Made by a program: the position numbers and the translations under genes | Assembly (NCBI GenBank): GCA_026645945.1 | Contig: JAPKMO010000036.1 | Coordinates: 1-36,064, forward strand | Source: Anaerolineae bacterium | Lineage (GTDB): Bacteria > Chloroflexota > Anaerolineae > Aggregatilineales > Phototrophicaceae | Direction of reading: 5' to 3' | Length of the DNA: 36,064 nucleotides | The notes under the pieces: generated by a model | Seen by the model: the letters and a program-made list of their open reading frames with translations, nothing else | Told to the model about the DNA's origin: nothing | The model's database searches: none | Part shown: one piece after another, positions 14,894 to 24,700 of the stretch | Layout of the letters: the number at the start of each line of letters is the position of its first letter | Numbering within the stretch: position 1 is the stretch's first letter

Positions 14894-15625
14894 TTACTCG
14901 ACCGAAAGGAAGCGGATGACAAACGGCTTCGAAGCAGACGTCACGGCGGCGCGGTCAAGCGTTACATCCAGCGCGCGCCCTTTTCCCGTAACCCGCAGTT
15001 GAGCGGCTTCGCCGTTGGCGGGTACGTAAGCGAACTGAAAGCGGCCATCAGCATCGGTATAGGCGGTCAGCCCGGCGCTCGGCATCTCGACGCGCAAATC
15101 CGGCAGGGGCGTATCGCCCGGTCCGACGACCTGGCCGTAAAGCAGGAGGAGCGGCGCGTCTTTGATGACCAGCGGGTGGCGCACCGGCGGCGCTTCGGGC
15201 CGCGCGTCGTCCTGGCGCAGCGGCAGGCATAACAAAAACGCCGGCTGCGGAATCACGCCGAAGGCCGTCCAGGTTTCCAGCGGCAGCGGCTCCAGCAGCA
15301 CTTCAATATCCGGATTCGCCATCGCGCCGAAAACCAGGTCGCTCAACCAGCGGTGCGCCTGTGCCTGATTATCCGAGTGAGCGGTGACGAGATAACAAAG
15401 CCGGAGCTGTAAGGGAGAGCGTGCCGCGCCGCGCAGGGCCGGCACAGGGGACAACTGGTAGAGGTAAAGATGAACCCCCCGCGAGCCGTCCGGCGGGCCG
15501 GAAGAAATTTCGACCTGTTTAAGAATGCCGGATGCCCAGGCGCGCAGCCGTTCATCAACCTGGTCAATGCTCAGGTTGTAAAGCGCATCGGGGGTTAACT
15601 GCCTGGCTGAGTCGGTTTTTTTCAT
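14894..15625 (-). CDS. Pvc16/DUF4255-type tail terminator with C-terminal carboxypeptidase-regulatory-like domain (243 aa)
   Basis: The N-terminal 150 or so residues resemble the Pvc16 N-terminal domain (DUF4255; Afp16 terminator): 'LRLCYLVTAHSDNQAQAHRWLSDLVFGAMANP', 'VLLEPLPLETWTAFGVIPQPAFLLCLPLR'. Afp16 caps the sheath and tube and sets tail length. Residues about 160-240 look like a carboxypeptidase-regulatory-like beta domain ('YGQVVGPGDTPLPDLRVEMPSAGLTAYTDADGRFQFAYVP'), a fusion seen in other CIS. It is the first gene of the CIS operon. ATG 15625 lacks a strong ribosome site but no better in-frame start exists. It precedes the sheath by 15 bases. Confidence 0.82.
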   Translation of the reverse strand: MKKTDSARQLTPDALYNLSIDQVDERLRAWASGILKQVEISSGPPDGSRGVHLYLYQLSPVPALRGAARSPLQLRLCYLVTAHSDNQAQAHRWLSDLVFGAMANPDIEVLLEPLPLETWTAFGVIPQPAFLLCLPLRQDDARPEAPPVRHPLVIKDAPLLLLYGQVVGPGDTPLPDLRVEMPSAGLTAYTDADGRFQFAYVPANGEAAQLRVTGKGRALDVTLDRAAVTSASKPFVIRFLSVE

Positions 15626-15695
15626 CCCGCGCTGTTTTCATCCAGGCGCAATTCCACATGGCGGAAAGTTGGGGGAAGATGGTTGAGAATGCGCT

Positions 15696-15725
15696 GTTAT
15701 ACCGGGTAATTTGTACAAATTACAA
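15696..15725 (-). promoter_or_regulatory. CIS operon promoter with 18-bp palindromic operator in the spacer
   Basis: On the minus strand TTGTAA (15720-15725) and TATAAC (15696-15701) are 18 bases apart, a good sigma70-like promoter. The start would be near 15689, about 64 bases before the first CIS gene. A perfect palindrome, GTAATTTGTACAAATTAC, covers 15706-15723. It fills most of the spacer and overlaps the -35 box by four bases. A dimeric repressor bound there would block RNA polymerase. The sequence is seen; the regulator is not in the window. Confidence 0.6.
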
Positions 15726-15932
15726 TAATATCTTTTTTGCACGCTAAGTCTAAGAACAATCTACATCACTTTTTCTATAAGCGCAAGCTATCCAAGTAGG
15801 CAATTTATCATCAGTTTTTGTAATACTGAGAATCTGAAAGGGCGCGGGCGCGCCTTTACCGTACAATGGGCATGGAGATTATGTTGAATGTGACATTTGT
15901 GGTCGGGCTGCCGTCAATATTTCATGCGGCTG

Positions 15933-15938
15933 TATAGT
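15933..15938 (+). promoter_or_regulatory. Possible -10 box of the asnB remnant
   Basis: TATAGT preceded directly by TG, 26 bases before the ATG of the asparagine-synthase remnant. No convincing -35 box is present, so this is a weak call. The promoter may have survived the decay of the gene. Confidence 0.3.
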
Positions 15939-15964
15939 GGAGAAAAAAGCAGCGAGAATAAACG

Positions 15965-16728
15965 ATGTGTGGAATCGCCGGCGAAATCGTATGTGAAGCG
16001 CTCATCCCGGAAGAAAGCTGGGTGCGCGCCGCCTCCCAGATCATGAAACATCGCGGGTCGGACGGTGACGGCATTTACCGGGCGGACGGCGCCGCACTGG
16101 CTCACTGGCGGCTGGCGATCATTGACCTGGCCGGCGGCTGCCAGCCGATGGCTTACGCCGGTAGTTGTTATACCATCACTTTCAACGGCGAGATTTATAA
16201 TTACCGCGAACTGCGCGCCGAAACTGTCCGCCCTGGGATATGTGTTTACGACCAGTTTCGATACCGAGGTCATCCTGGTGGCTTATGCAGCCTGGGGCGT
16301 GGACAGCTTCCCTCGTTTGAACGGCATTTTCGCCTTTGCCATCTGGGACGCGGCGCAGCAGGAGATTATCCTCGCCCGCGACCATCTGGGCATCAAACCG
16401 CTGCTGTACCACCACGACAGTGCGGGACTGCGGTTTGCTTCGGAACTCAAGCCGCTGCTGGCGCACCCGGTGGTTAAACGCGAAACCGACCCGGAGGCGG
16501 TGCAGGATTACCTGACGTTGGGTTACGTCCTTGCGCCAAAGACCATCATCAGGGATGTTTACAAACTGCCGCCGTCCCATTATCTGCGCGCCGGGGGGCG
16601 GGCAGGTCAGCCTGGCGCACTGCTGGAATCTGGCCGATGCCGCGCAGGCCGATGACCTGTACGGCCGGTCGGAAGCTGAAATCCTGGGCGGATTCGACGA
16701 ACTGCGGCGGGCGGCGCGGATAAAATGA
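15965..16728 (+). pseudogene. asnB: Truncated, twice-frameshifted asparagine synthase (glutaminase domain only)
   Basis: The N-terminal glutamine amidotransferase domain of a glutamine-hydrolysing asparagine synthase. The catalytic Cys2 (MCGIAGE), HRGSDGDG, 'FNGEIYNYREL', 'DTEVILVAYAAWG', 'LNGIFAFAIWD' and 'ARDHLGIKPLLY' are all present. The frame is broken twice, each by an apparent single extra base in a short homopolymer: an A in the AAA at 16221-16223, and a G in the G run near 16594-16600. Removing both restores a continuous AsnB-like reading to about 'EILGGFDELRRAA'. There the similarity stops, just before the ATP-binding synthetase domain, which is absent, followed by a stop at 16726-16728. 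The single-base shifts might be assembly errors, but the missing C-terminal half is not explained that way. Typical AsnB proteins are about 600 residues; about 250 remain. Confidence 0.85.
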
Positions 16729-16761
16729 TCCGGCTGTGGCGGCTGGATGATCTGGACGATC

Positions 16762-17079
16762 TCAAACGCGGCTGACCCGCGTACTGGACGTATTGCGCGC
16801 GTAAAAGCCGATGCGGTCTTTCAAAAATTCGTAGCCGGGTTTGGGCTGGCGGTAAACCCAGCCGACGTTCTGCGCCCGCAGCCCCGAAGGCAGCTCCAGG
16901 TCAATCCAGTGACAGACGCCCTTGTAGGGGCAGGTGTAGGTGCGGTCGGAGAGGCGCAGATAGGCCATGTTGACATCTTCCGGCGCGAAGTAGCAGCCGC
17001 CCTCAAATTCAATCACGGCCTCCTCGTCGCCGGAGGCAATTACATCATTATTCTGCCGCTCCTGGATGCAGACAGCCAT
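16762..17079 (-). CDS. DUF427 family protein (105 aa)
   Basis: Matches the DUF427 (PF04248) family. Typical features are 'IASGDEEAVIEFEGGCYFAPEDVNM', 'YLRLSDRTYTCPYKGVCHWIDLEL' with the conserved T-x-CPYKG core, and 'AQNVGWVYRQPKPGYEFLKDRIGFYA'. The family is small, soluble and has no established biochemical role. ATG 17079 is chosen because AAGGA lies 7 bases upstream; earlier in-frame methionines would add up to 13 residues. The gene lies against the 3' end of the asnB remnant on the opposite strand, so the truncation event may have placed it here. Confidence 0.85.
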   Translation of the reverse strand: MAVCIQERQNNDVIASGDEEAVIEFEGGCYFAPEDVNMAYLRLSDRTYTCPYKGVCHWIDLELPSGLRAQNVGWVYRQPKPGYEFLKDRIGFYARNTSSTRVSRV

Positions 17080-17192
17080 TTTCATCATCCTTGTTATCAA
17101 CGATGCATTGTTCTGCACTGTAGATCGGGTGGATAAAACGCACCTTACCAGGAATTAAATGTTCGCTTATTTTTTGGCAGGTGGCTGGAATC

Positions 17193-17219
17193 AAAACAGC
17201 CGGAGATTTTCCCCGGCTG
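17193..17219 (-). terminator. Rho-independent terminator of the LysM gene
   Basis: On the minus strand, CAGCCGG and CCGGCTG (17213-17219 and 17197-17203) form a 7-bp stem around a 9-base loop, extendable by one wobble and one pair. A TTTT run (17193-17196) follows directly. It begins 22 bases after the LysM gene stop. Confidence 0.75.
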
Positions 17220-17241
17220 CTCGTCTGCGGCGCTGCACGGC

Positions 17242-17673
17242 CTACTGGATGGTGAAATCCGGGATGGAAAGCACCTGGCCGGCGTAAATGTGGTTGACGT
17301 TGTAGATGCCGTTCACCCGCGCCAGCACGTACATATCTACCCCGAAAGCCCGCGCGATGCGCGCCAGCGTATCGCCCCACTGGACGACGTAACTTCTGCC
17401 CGCGCCGTTACCGGGGTCAATGACGGGCGACGATGCGACACACAGGCTCGTCCCGGCGTAAATGCGGGTGCTGCTGCCCATGCCGTTGAGCCGCTGAAGT
17501 TCCGCGACGCTCGTGCCGTAGCGCAGCGAGATACGGAACAGGTTTTCCCCATACTGAACATAATGATACGACGCGCAGTTTGCCGCGCTGACCGGCTGTG
17601 CCGGGGCCGCGAACAGGAAGCCGGCAACGACTGCAACCAGCGCCAGAACCGATAAAATTGACCGTGTGGACAT
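17242..17673 (-). CDS. Secreted protein with two LysM domains (143 aa)
   Basis: A signal peptide (MSTRSILSVLALVAVVAG... ending near PVSA, about residue 30) is followed by two LysM domains. The first (about 34-78) reads 'YHYVQYGENLFRISLRYGTS' and ends 'IYAGTSLCV'. The second (about 92-138) reads 'YVVQWGDTLARIARAFGVD' and ends 'IYAGQVLSIP'. LysM domains bind N-acetylglucosamine polymers such as peptidoglycan, so this is probably a non-catalytic wall-binding protein. No enzymatic domain follows. ATG 17673 is chosen over longer frames because the signal peptide begins there and GAAAGGG lies 8 bases upstream. A terminator follows the stop. Its link with neighbouring genes is unclear. Confidence 0.9.
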   Translation of the reverse strand: MSTRSILSVLALVAVVAGFLFAAPAQPVSAANCASYHYVQYGENLFRISLRYGTSVAELQRLNGMGSSTRIYAGTSLCVASSPVIDPGNGAGRSYVVQWGDTLARIARAFGVDMYVLARVNGIYNVNHIYAGQVLSIPDFTIQ

Positions 17674-17800
17674 CGTTTGTACCCTTTCAACTCGGATGAG
17701 TGATGCCCGTTTGAGAACATGCTTATTCTCGCGCCAAACGGCTTCCGGCACATCGGGTAAAAGATCGAAATCAGCATCCATCCAAAGGCGGAAATAGCTT

Positions 17801-18535
17801 TCACCTTTGCAGCAGGCTGTAGCGGTTAGCCGCGCCGTCCCCACCGTCGGCGCGGTAAGTGAGGATTTGACGCAGGCCGGAAGCCGCCACCAGCGCGGCA
17901 TGTTCGGCGTCGTCTACGTAGTGGCAGTAGCGCAGTGCCGGCTGCCCGCGCCGCCAGTCCAGCAGGTAATCGTGCGTTTCGACTGCAAGCCCCTCCGTCC
18001 AGGGGGCAAAACGCGCCCGAAAACGTTCGTATTCGTAAAAACGCCAGCAGGCGAAGGCCAGCAGCCCGCCCGGTTTGACCCGCTCCGCCAGCCGCCGCAT
18101 CAGGTCGAGGCGCGTTTGCCGCCCCGGTACGTGGTGCAGCACGCCGAATAAAACCACCAGGTCATATTCACCCTCATCCGGCGGGTTTTCCAGGATGTCG
18201 CGGGTTTCCAGCCGGGTCGTCAGGCCGGGGCGGTTCGCCAGCACCGCCTGCGCCCGCTCCAGCAGGGCGGGGGACGAGTCCAGGCCGTGATAGAGAAGGG
18301 ATAAGGGGGGAGTGCTGAGGGATGAGGGGGCGACAAGCCGCTCATAGAGAAACAGGCCGAAGCGCCCGTTGCCGCAGCCCACATCCAGCGCCGACAGCGG
18401 CGTTTTGAAGTGCGGCAGCAGCCGCTCCCAACCCGGCCAGGGCGTGCCGCGCGTCTGGTCGAAGTCCTCCGCCGTGATGCGGTAAAAGTCCTGGGTGATC
18501 TGGTTCAGGCGGCGAATGGTGGCCTCGTCCATCAT
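17801..18535 (-). CDS. SAM-dependent methyltransferase, Trm9-like (244 aa)
   Basis: A class I SAM methyltransferase with motif I 'ALDVGCGNGRFGLFL', an acidic motif II ('YHGLDSSPALLERA'), motif IV 'YDLVVLFGVLHHVPG' and 'RVKPGGLLAFACWRF'. The N-terminal 'FYRITAEDFDQTRGTPWPGW' and the 'LLDWRRGQPALRYCHY' region resemble Trm9/ALKBH8-type tRNA methyltransferases, which methylate 5-carboxymethyl-uridine at wobble position 34. This family-level match is made by eye. Generic SAM methyltransferases can look similar. ATG 18535 is adjacent to a second ATG at 18532. An Elp3 gene, whose eukaryotic counterpart acts just before Trm9, lies 13.6 kb away beyond the giant gene. Confidence 0.8.
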   Translation of the reverse strand: MMDEATIRRLNQITQDFYRITAEDFDQTRGTPWPGWERLLPHFKTPLSALDVGCGNGRFGLFLYERLVAPSSLSTPPLSLLYHGLDSSPALLERAQAVLANRPGLTTRLETRDILENPPDEGEYDLVVLFGVLHHVPGRQTRLDLMRRLAERVKPGGLLAFACWRFYEYERFRARFAPWTEGLAVETHDYLLDWRRGQPALRYCHYVDDAEHAALVAASGLRQILTYRADGGDGAANRYSLLQR

Positions 18536-18557
18536 TTAAATCCACGAACCATAAATA

Positions 18558-18571
18558 GATGACATGTCATC
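18558..18571. promoter_or_regulatory. 14-bp perfect palindrome upstream of the methyltransferase gene
   Basis: GATGACATGTCATC is a perfect palindrome 22 bases before the methyltransferase start and 145 bases before the giant gene. On the minus strand it sits between a weak TTCAAC and a weak TATTTA (18 bases apart), so it could be an operator. The promoter boxes are poor and the call is tentative. Confidence 0.4.
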
Positions 18572-18650
18572 AGGTGTTGAATTTGTTTTTAGACAATTTT
18601 ATGATGCCTTGTTGTGAATTATTTCTCAAAAATTCGTTTCTTAAGCCTTT

Positions 18651-18674
18651 GTAAGAGTTAGTAAGGGTTACAAT
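18651..18674 (+). promoter_or_regulatory. Putative promoter of the giant surface protein with tandem 10-mer repeat
   Basis: GTAAGAGTTA (18651-18660) is followed at once by GTAAGGGTTA (18661-18670), and TACAAT (18669-18674) forms a good -10 box. No good -35 exists at the right distance. Two 10-base direct repeats one helical turn apart look like an activator site replacing it. An AGGA site lies about 8 bases before ATG 18716. Confidence 0.45.
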
Positions 18675-18715
18675 TTAGTTATGTCGCCGGGGATTCTCAA
18701 CTTCAGGAAATAACC

Positions 18716-21700
18716 ATGTCTTTATACAATTATAAAAGCAGCTGGCCTCGTTTCAAGGCGCTCATCAGCGTTGTGCTGGTTATGCTGGTGATCTTCAGCA
18801 TTCAGACGGCGGTGCTGGCGGTCGGTGAATTAGCCGGTTCCGGCGGCATCTCCAGCGAACCGCTGGTGGGCGGCACGATTGGCTTTAACATCAGCGTGAC
18901 CAATATTCCCAATCCCCCGCCGGGAACGTATTTTAACGACCGTTTATACAATGTTACAGGCGTGATTGTGCTGCCCGCCGGGATGACGCTGAACAACTGC
19001 GGCCTGCCGCCCAGTTCGGTTTCTCCCGGCCCCGGCGTGGGCGAGACAACCATCATTTTTGATAACATCAAAAATCTCGAAGTTAACGAGGTGATAGACA
19101 TCGGCTGCACCGCCACGCTGGACGCCTCAATAGACCTGGGACAGCCGTTCGACATTCAGTATCGTTGGGAAGCCAATACGCTGCCGGACGAAAGCGGAAC
19201 GTGGATGTACTTCCCCGCCGGCGGGCCGGACGCTTTTGCTGTCATTTCGGCGCAGCCGCAGGCTTTCGACCTGGAAAAAATGCCTAACCCCAACACCGGC
19301 GAAGTCCAGGTGAACGGCGCGGGCGCTTATGTGGAAGGCGCGGGCGGTACGGGCGTCAACTGGCCGTATAACTATACCCTGTCGCTGACCAACAACCCGC
19401 TTAACCCCAGCACCGGCATACAGGTGGTGGATGTCATCCCGCCGGGAGTGGCCTACCTGGGCAACGACATCGTGACCTGCACCGGCGCGGGGGCGCCGGC
19501 CAGCCCCACACCGGCGCGCGTTTTAAACGGCGACGGCAGCATCACGCTGACATGGAACATGAACCCCCTCGCGCCGGGGGAAGTGTGTATCTTCGGCTAC
19601 GAGACGGCCATTCCCTACCGCTACCGCACCGCCGCCGGGCCGCTGCTGGGCGGCGGGCCGTTTGATGGGGCGATCATCCCCACCGACGTAACCCACGAAA
19701 ACACCTATGAGGCGACCGGTTTTTACGACCCGCCCGGCCCTGACCTCATCCCCAGCGCCGACGGCACGACCTCCACGCCGTTGGACGACGCGCCTGGCGT
19801 CGTCACCAGCGGCTATCACTCGATTGCTAAAAGCGCCAGCACGTCCGGCGTGCAGCAGGACTCGCCGATCACCTATACCATCAACGGCTGGATTTCGGAA
19901 TATTACGATTTTACGGCCAGCGCCGGCACGCCCTATGTCATCACCGACATCCTGGCCGACGGCCTGGACTACTGCGGCCCCGGCTTCGGGCCAAGCGGTT
20001 TTTACGGCGACTGCCTGGCCGTCGTCGCGCCCACGTTTAACGGCGCGCCGCTGAATCCGGTCAGCGTGGTACAGGACGCCAACTTTAACCTGGTCATCAC
20101 CTGGTACGTTACCGACTCGGCAGCCGTACAGGCGGGCGCGACCTGGACGCTGAGTTATAACGCGCAGGTGCGGGATTATTACGCCTCCGACCCGACGCAG
20201 CCGGTTTCCGGCCTGGACGTGCGCCCCAACAATGCCACCGCCAACGGAACCTGGAACGATCGCATCACGGTTGGCCGCACCGGGACGGACGACACCCATG
20301 CCAGCGCCAGCGTCGAACTGACCGCGCCGTTCCTGGATAAACAGATATACGACCCGGCCACCGGCACTTACGTGAACGGCCCGGTGCAGGTCGAAATCGG
20401 CCAGCGGCTCACCTACCGAGTCGAGATCACCTTCGATGAAGACCTGGACATGCGAAATGTGATCGTGGATGATTTCTTGCCGCGCGGCCAGCGTTATGTG
20501 CCAAACACTGCCGATTTTACCGGCAGCCAGGATTACCCCGGCACGCCGCAGACCGCGCCGGGCGTGGGGTACGCCGGCAGTACCTACGGCGCCGAACAGG
20601 CGCAGGCCATCAACGGCTTTTACATTGACGACTGTCCTGGGCCAGGGCGCTACCCCGGTTCTGCCGACCCGTTTTACAGCGCCGAACAGTTCCTCGGCGG
20701 CTTGCAGGATTTGGTCTGGAAACTGTGCCGGGTGGACAACTCCGACTCCGGCACGCAGATTTTGTGGCAGGTGGTTTTCGATGCGGTGGTCGTGGACGAC
20801 CCGGCGCTGTTCGACGGCTACCGGGTGGCGAACTTCGGCAACCTGAGCGGCACGAACAGCTTCGGCACGACCTACAGCCTGCGCGACAACCTGGACACGA
20901 CGTACATCGTGCCGCTGCTGGTCGCCACCAAAACCAACAACGCGCCCGACCCGCTGGATGTGCTGTCGGGGACGTTCGCGTACACCATCAACTTCCAGAA
21001 CACCGGCACCGGCACGGCCTATGACTGGACGATTAAAGACGCCATCCCCGCCGGAGTTCGCATCCCCGGCGGCGGGGTCTGCACCGGCTTCGCCACCACC
21101 GCGCCGGGCGCGTTCCGCTGTACGGTGGACGCCGGCGCACAGGCCGGGACAGGCGGTTTTGTGACCATCCAGCCGGACGACGGCGGCGGCGGCCATGACG
21201 CCGCGCGGCCTTTCCCCGGCGGCGCGTCCTATAACTTCACCTTTAACGCCGAACTCGCCCCGGATGCCACGCCGGACGAAACGCTGACCAACGTCGCCAG
21301 CATCGAATACTGCACGCAGCCCGACCCGCTTGACCTGAACCTGGACGGCCAGCCCGACCGCCGCTGCATCGGCTATCTCGACCCCGACCCGACCGTTTTT
21401 GACGGCAGCGACACGCCGCACAGCGACGAAGGCACGCCGCCGGATTATCCCGATTTTAAGGACTACACCGATCCATCCAATCCCAACGGCACGGACGATT
21501 CGACGGTGCATATCGTGGGCGTCGGCACGGATAAGGGGCATATCCAGCCGGTTCATGTGCCGCCGCAGGTGACGACCGGCGATTACGCCACCATCGGCGA
21601 GGTGTACCAGGTGACGCTGGACGTGACCATTCCGGCGCGCACGCATCTGTTTGCCGACCCGGCAGCCGGTTACGTCGAAATCATTGATACGATTCTTCAT

Positions 21701-24700
21701 GAAGGCGTGGTTTTCTGCGACACCGCCAGCGCCATCACCGGCTGCGCCGACCCGGTTCTGACGCAGCCCGGCGCGCTGGTGACGCCGGATACGGTGGACA
21801 GCCCTACCGCGCCGAACTGGTGGCGCTGGCTGCCCGGCAGCCCTGACCCCGGCAGCCAGGTGCGGTTTTTCCTGGAGGAAATCAACAACAGCGCCTCAGA
21901 CACGGACTACGCCTTCACCATCACCTTCACGATGGTCGTCACCGGGCTGGATGACGATGGTCTGACGCCGGTTTACTTCCCGCCCGCCGGCGGTGACGTG
22001 GCCGAAAACAGCTTTGTCGTGCGCTACTTTAACGACGATACGCCGACCGCGCTGGAATTCACCACCCCGGACGAATCCGACGAGATAGACATCAACCAGC
22101 CGCTCATCACGACCGATAAGGAAGCCGTGCGAATCGTGCGCGGCGGGGCCGACCTGTGCAGCAGCGCGGCAGCCTGCGACGGCGTGAGCGTCCAGGGCGG
22201 CGATACCATCTACTACCGGACGGTGTATACCAGCAGCGGCGAAACGACTGCGATGGATGTTTCGCTGATTGACCAGCTTCCGCTGTTTGTGACCTTCAAC
22301 GCCGATATGGTCTGCGTTTCCAGCGCCCCGGTGGTGAACGGCGGCGTGGTCGCCACCGCGCCGCTGGCCCCGCCCTACAGCCTGGAACTGCAAATGGACA
22401 CCACCCCGGCGGGACAGTGGGACATCGCGCCCGGCCAGACCATCACCTGCGATTACAGCGTGACGGTTGAACCCGTCGTGCCTGCCGGTACAGACCTGAC
22501 TAACTTCACCGACGCCGACTGGAGTACGATTGACGGCACGCCCGGAGCGGGCGATCCGCCGGAGCGTGTGTTTGACGATACACCCGACGACGGGGACGCC
22601 GATGATGACGAAGAAACCGTCCCGGTGGAAGTGCCGACAATGGGCAAAACACGCCTCAGCCCTGGGCCGACCGGCTCGCCCAGCATCGCGCCGGTGCGCA
22701 TCGGCGATGTGGTGCAGTACCAGATCACCGTACCGCTGCCCATCGGCGAAACGCGCAATCTGGTCGTGCGGGATACCTTCGACCCCGGCCTGATTCTGTA
22801 CACCACCGACCCGATTCCGTTCACCTTCATCACCAATTCCACGCCGCCGGTTAACCTGACGGTGACGCAGACGCTCAACGGCACGAATGACGGTATCGGC
22901 GCGTTCAGCGTGGACTGGGCATTAAGCGACCCGGCCTGTCTCGCTATGGGTGGCACGCCGCCCTGCATTATCAATGACGGCACGCCGGGCGGCAATTCGG
23001 CGGTGGTCATCACCTTCCGGGCGGTCGTGGCCGACGTGCCGCTGAATGTAAACGGCCTGGTGCTGGATAACACCGTTTCGGCCAGCTATGTGGATGGCTA
23101 CGGCAACCCGCGCACGGTGCTTGACCCCGGCCCGCTGGACGATGAAGAAGTGCAGATTATCGAGCCGGATATTCAACTCGTGAAAACCGTCGCGCCGCTG
23201 ACCGCCGATGCCGGCGACACGCTGACCTACACGGTGACGATCACCAACACGGCAGTGCCTGCCGCCAGCGACCCCGACCAGCCGACGGCTTACGACGTGA
23301 CCTGGGAAGATGACCTCGACCCGCACGTGCAGTACGTGGCCGGTTCGATGGTCTGCACGCTGAATGGCGGGCCGACGGTGGCGATTGTCACCGGGACAGA
23401 CCCCATCAGCGTGACCAACGATGCCGACCCGAACCTGAACGCCTGGGATTTGCGCCCCGGCGGCGTGGATGTGCTGGTTTGCGCCTATCAGGCATTGGTG
23501 TTACAGACCGTGCCGCCCGGTGCGGCGCTGCTGAACACCGCCGACGCCGACTGGTCGAGCCTGGACAGCACGGTCGCCGCCGGCCCGACCGACCCGAACG
23601 AGCGTATTTACGACGACCGCGACCGCGACCCGCTGGTGGACTCGGACGGCGACGGCGACCCGGCCAACGATGACGACGACGGCGCGGACGATGCCGACCA
23701 GGCGGTTGTCAACGTGCCGAATCTGACGCTGGATAAAGTGGTCGGCCCGATCAGCGACCCGAATTACCAGACCGATAACCAGTATCAGCCGGGGCAGCTT
23801 ATCCCCTACCAGATCACGATTGTGCTGCCGGAAGGTACGGTCAACGATCTGACCATCACCGACACGTTTAACGCTAACCTGCAATTTGAAGCCGGCAGCA
23901 CGACGATCAGCAGCGTGCCGGCGGGCGTTTCCATCCAGGCCGGGCCGACGGTGGCCGGCAATACCGTCACCTGGGTGCTGAACGACATCGTATATCCCGG
24001 CACGCCCGCAACCGCCAACCCGCCCACGACCGGCTATACCATTACCCTCAGCTACCTGATGCGGGTACGCAGCACGGCAGCCAACGGCGCGACCTACACC
24101 AACACTGCCGCCGCGCGCCACGACGCCAACAACGACGGTCTGATTGATGCCGACGACCCGCCGCCTGTGACCGACACGGAAACGGTAGGCATCGAAACCC
24201 CGGCGCTGCAAGTGACTAAAACTGAAAATGATGCCGATAACCTGGTGGACGCCGGCGACGTGGTGACCTACACCGTCACGCTCAGGAACACGCGCGGCGC
24301 GACCGGCGGCATCGCCTACGACGTGTTTTTCACCGAAAACCTGGACGACGATACCGACTACGTGCCGGGCAGCATGGAATGTAACTACGACCCCGCGCCC
24401 GCCGGCGGGCCGCTGACGCCGCTGACGCCGATTGAGTTCGACCTGGCGCCTTTTGACGGCGTGGCCGACGCGCCAGAATCCGCCGCATGGGATACGTTCC
24501 GCGTTTCCGGCGGGGCGGCAGAAAACAGCAATCCCTGGTTCCTCAACGGCGGCGACCAGATTATCTGCACCTATCAGGTGACGATTAACGCCGATGTTCG
24601 GGCGGGCGACCCGGCCATCGTCAACCGCGTGACTATGACCGCCGACACGGCGGACGGCGACCAGCCGCAGGAAGTGACCACCACCACGCCGCAGGTGACG

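Larger units (their letters stand above)
15626..15964. other. AT-rich divergent intergenic region between CIS operon and asnB remnant
   Basis: 339 bases without a credible gene, clearly richer in A+T than the surrounding GC-rich sequence. The part next to the CIS operon holds its promoter and an 18-bp palindrome. The part next to the asnB remnant holds a TATAGT box. In the middle a GC-rich imperfect hairpin (15837-15857) lies in an AT-rich surround. I see no open frame with a ribosome site and no tRNA. Confidence 0.7.

Noticed and set aside
15837-15857. GC-rich hairpin as a terminator
   Set aside because: The stem has a bulge, the loop is tight, no T run follows, and it lies between divergent genes where no terminator is expected.
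15965-16728. Programmed frameshifting in the asnB gene
   Set aside because: Two separate shifts in ordinary homopolymers, no slippery-site/structure arrangement, and the synthetase domain is missing, so decay or sequencing error fits better.
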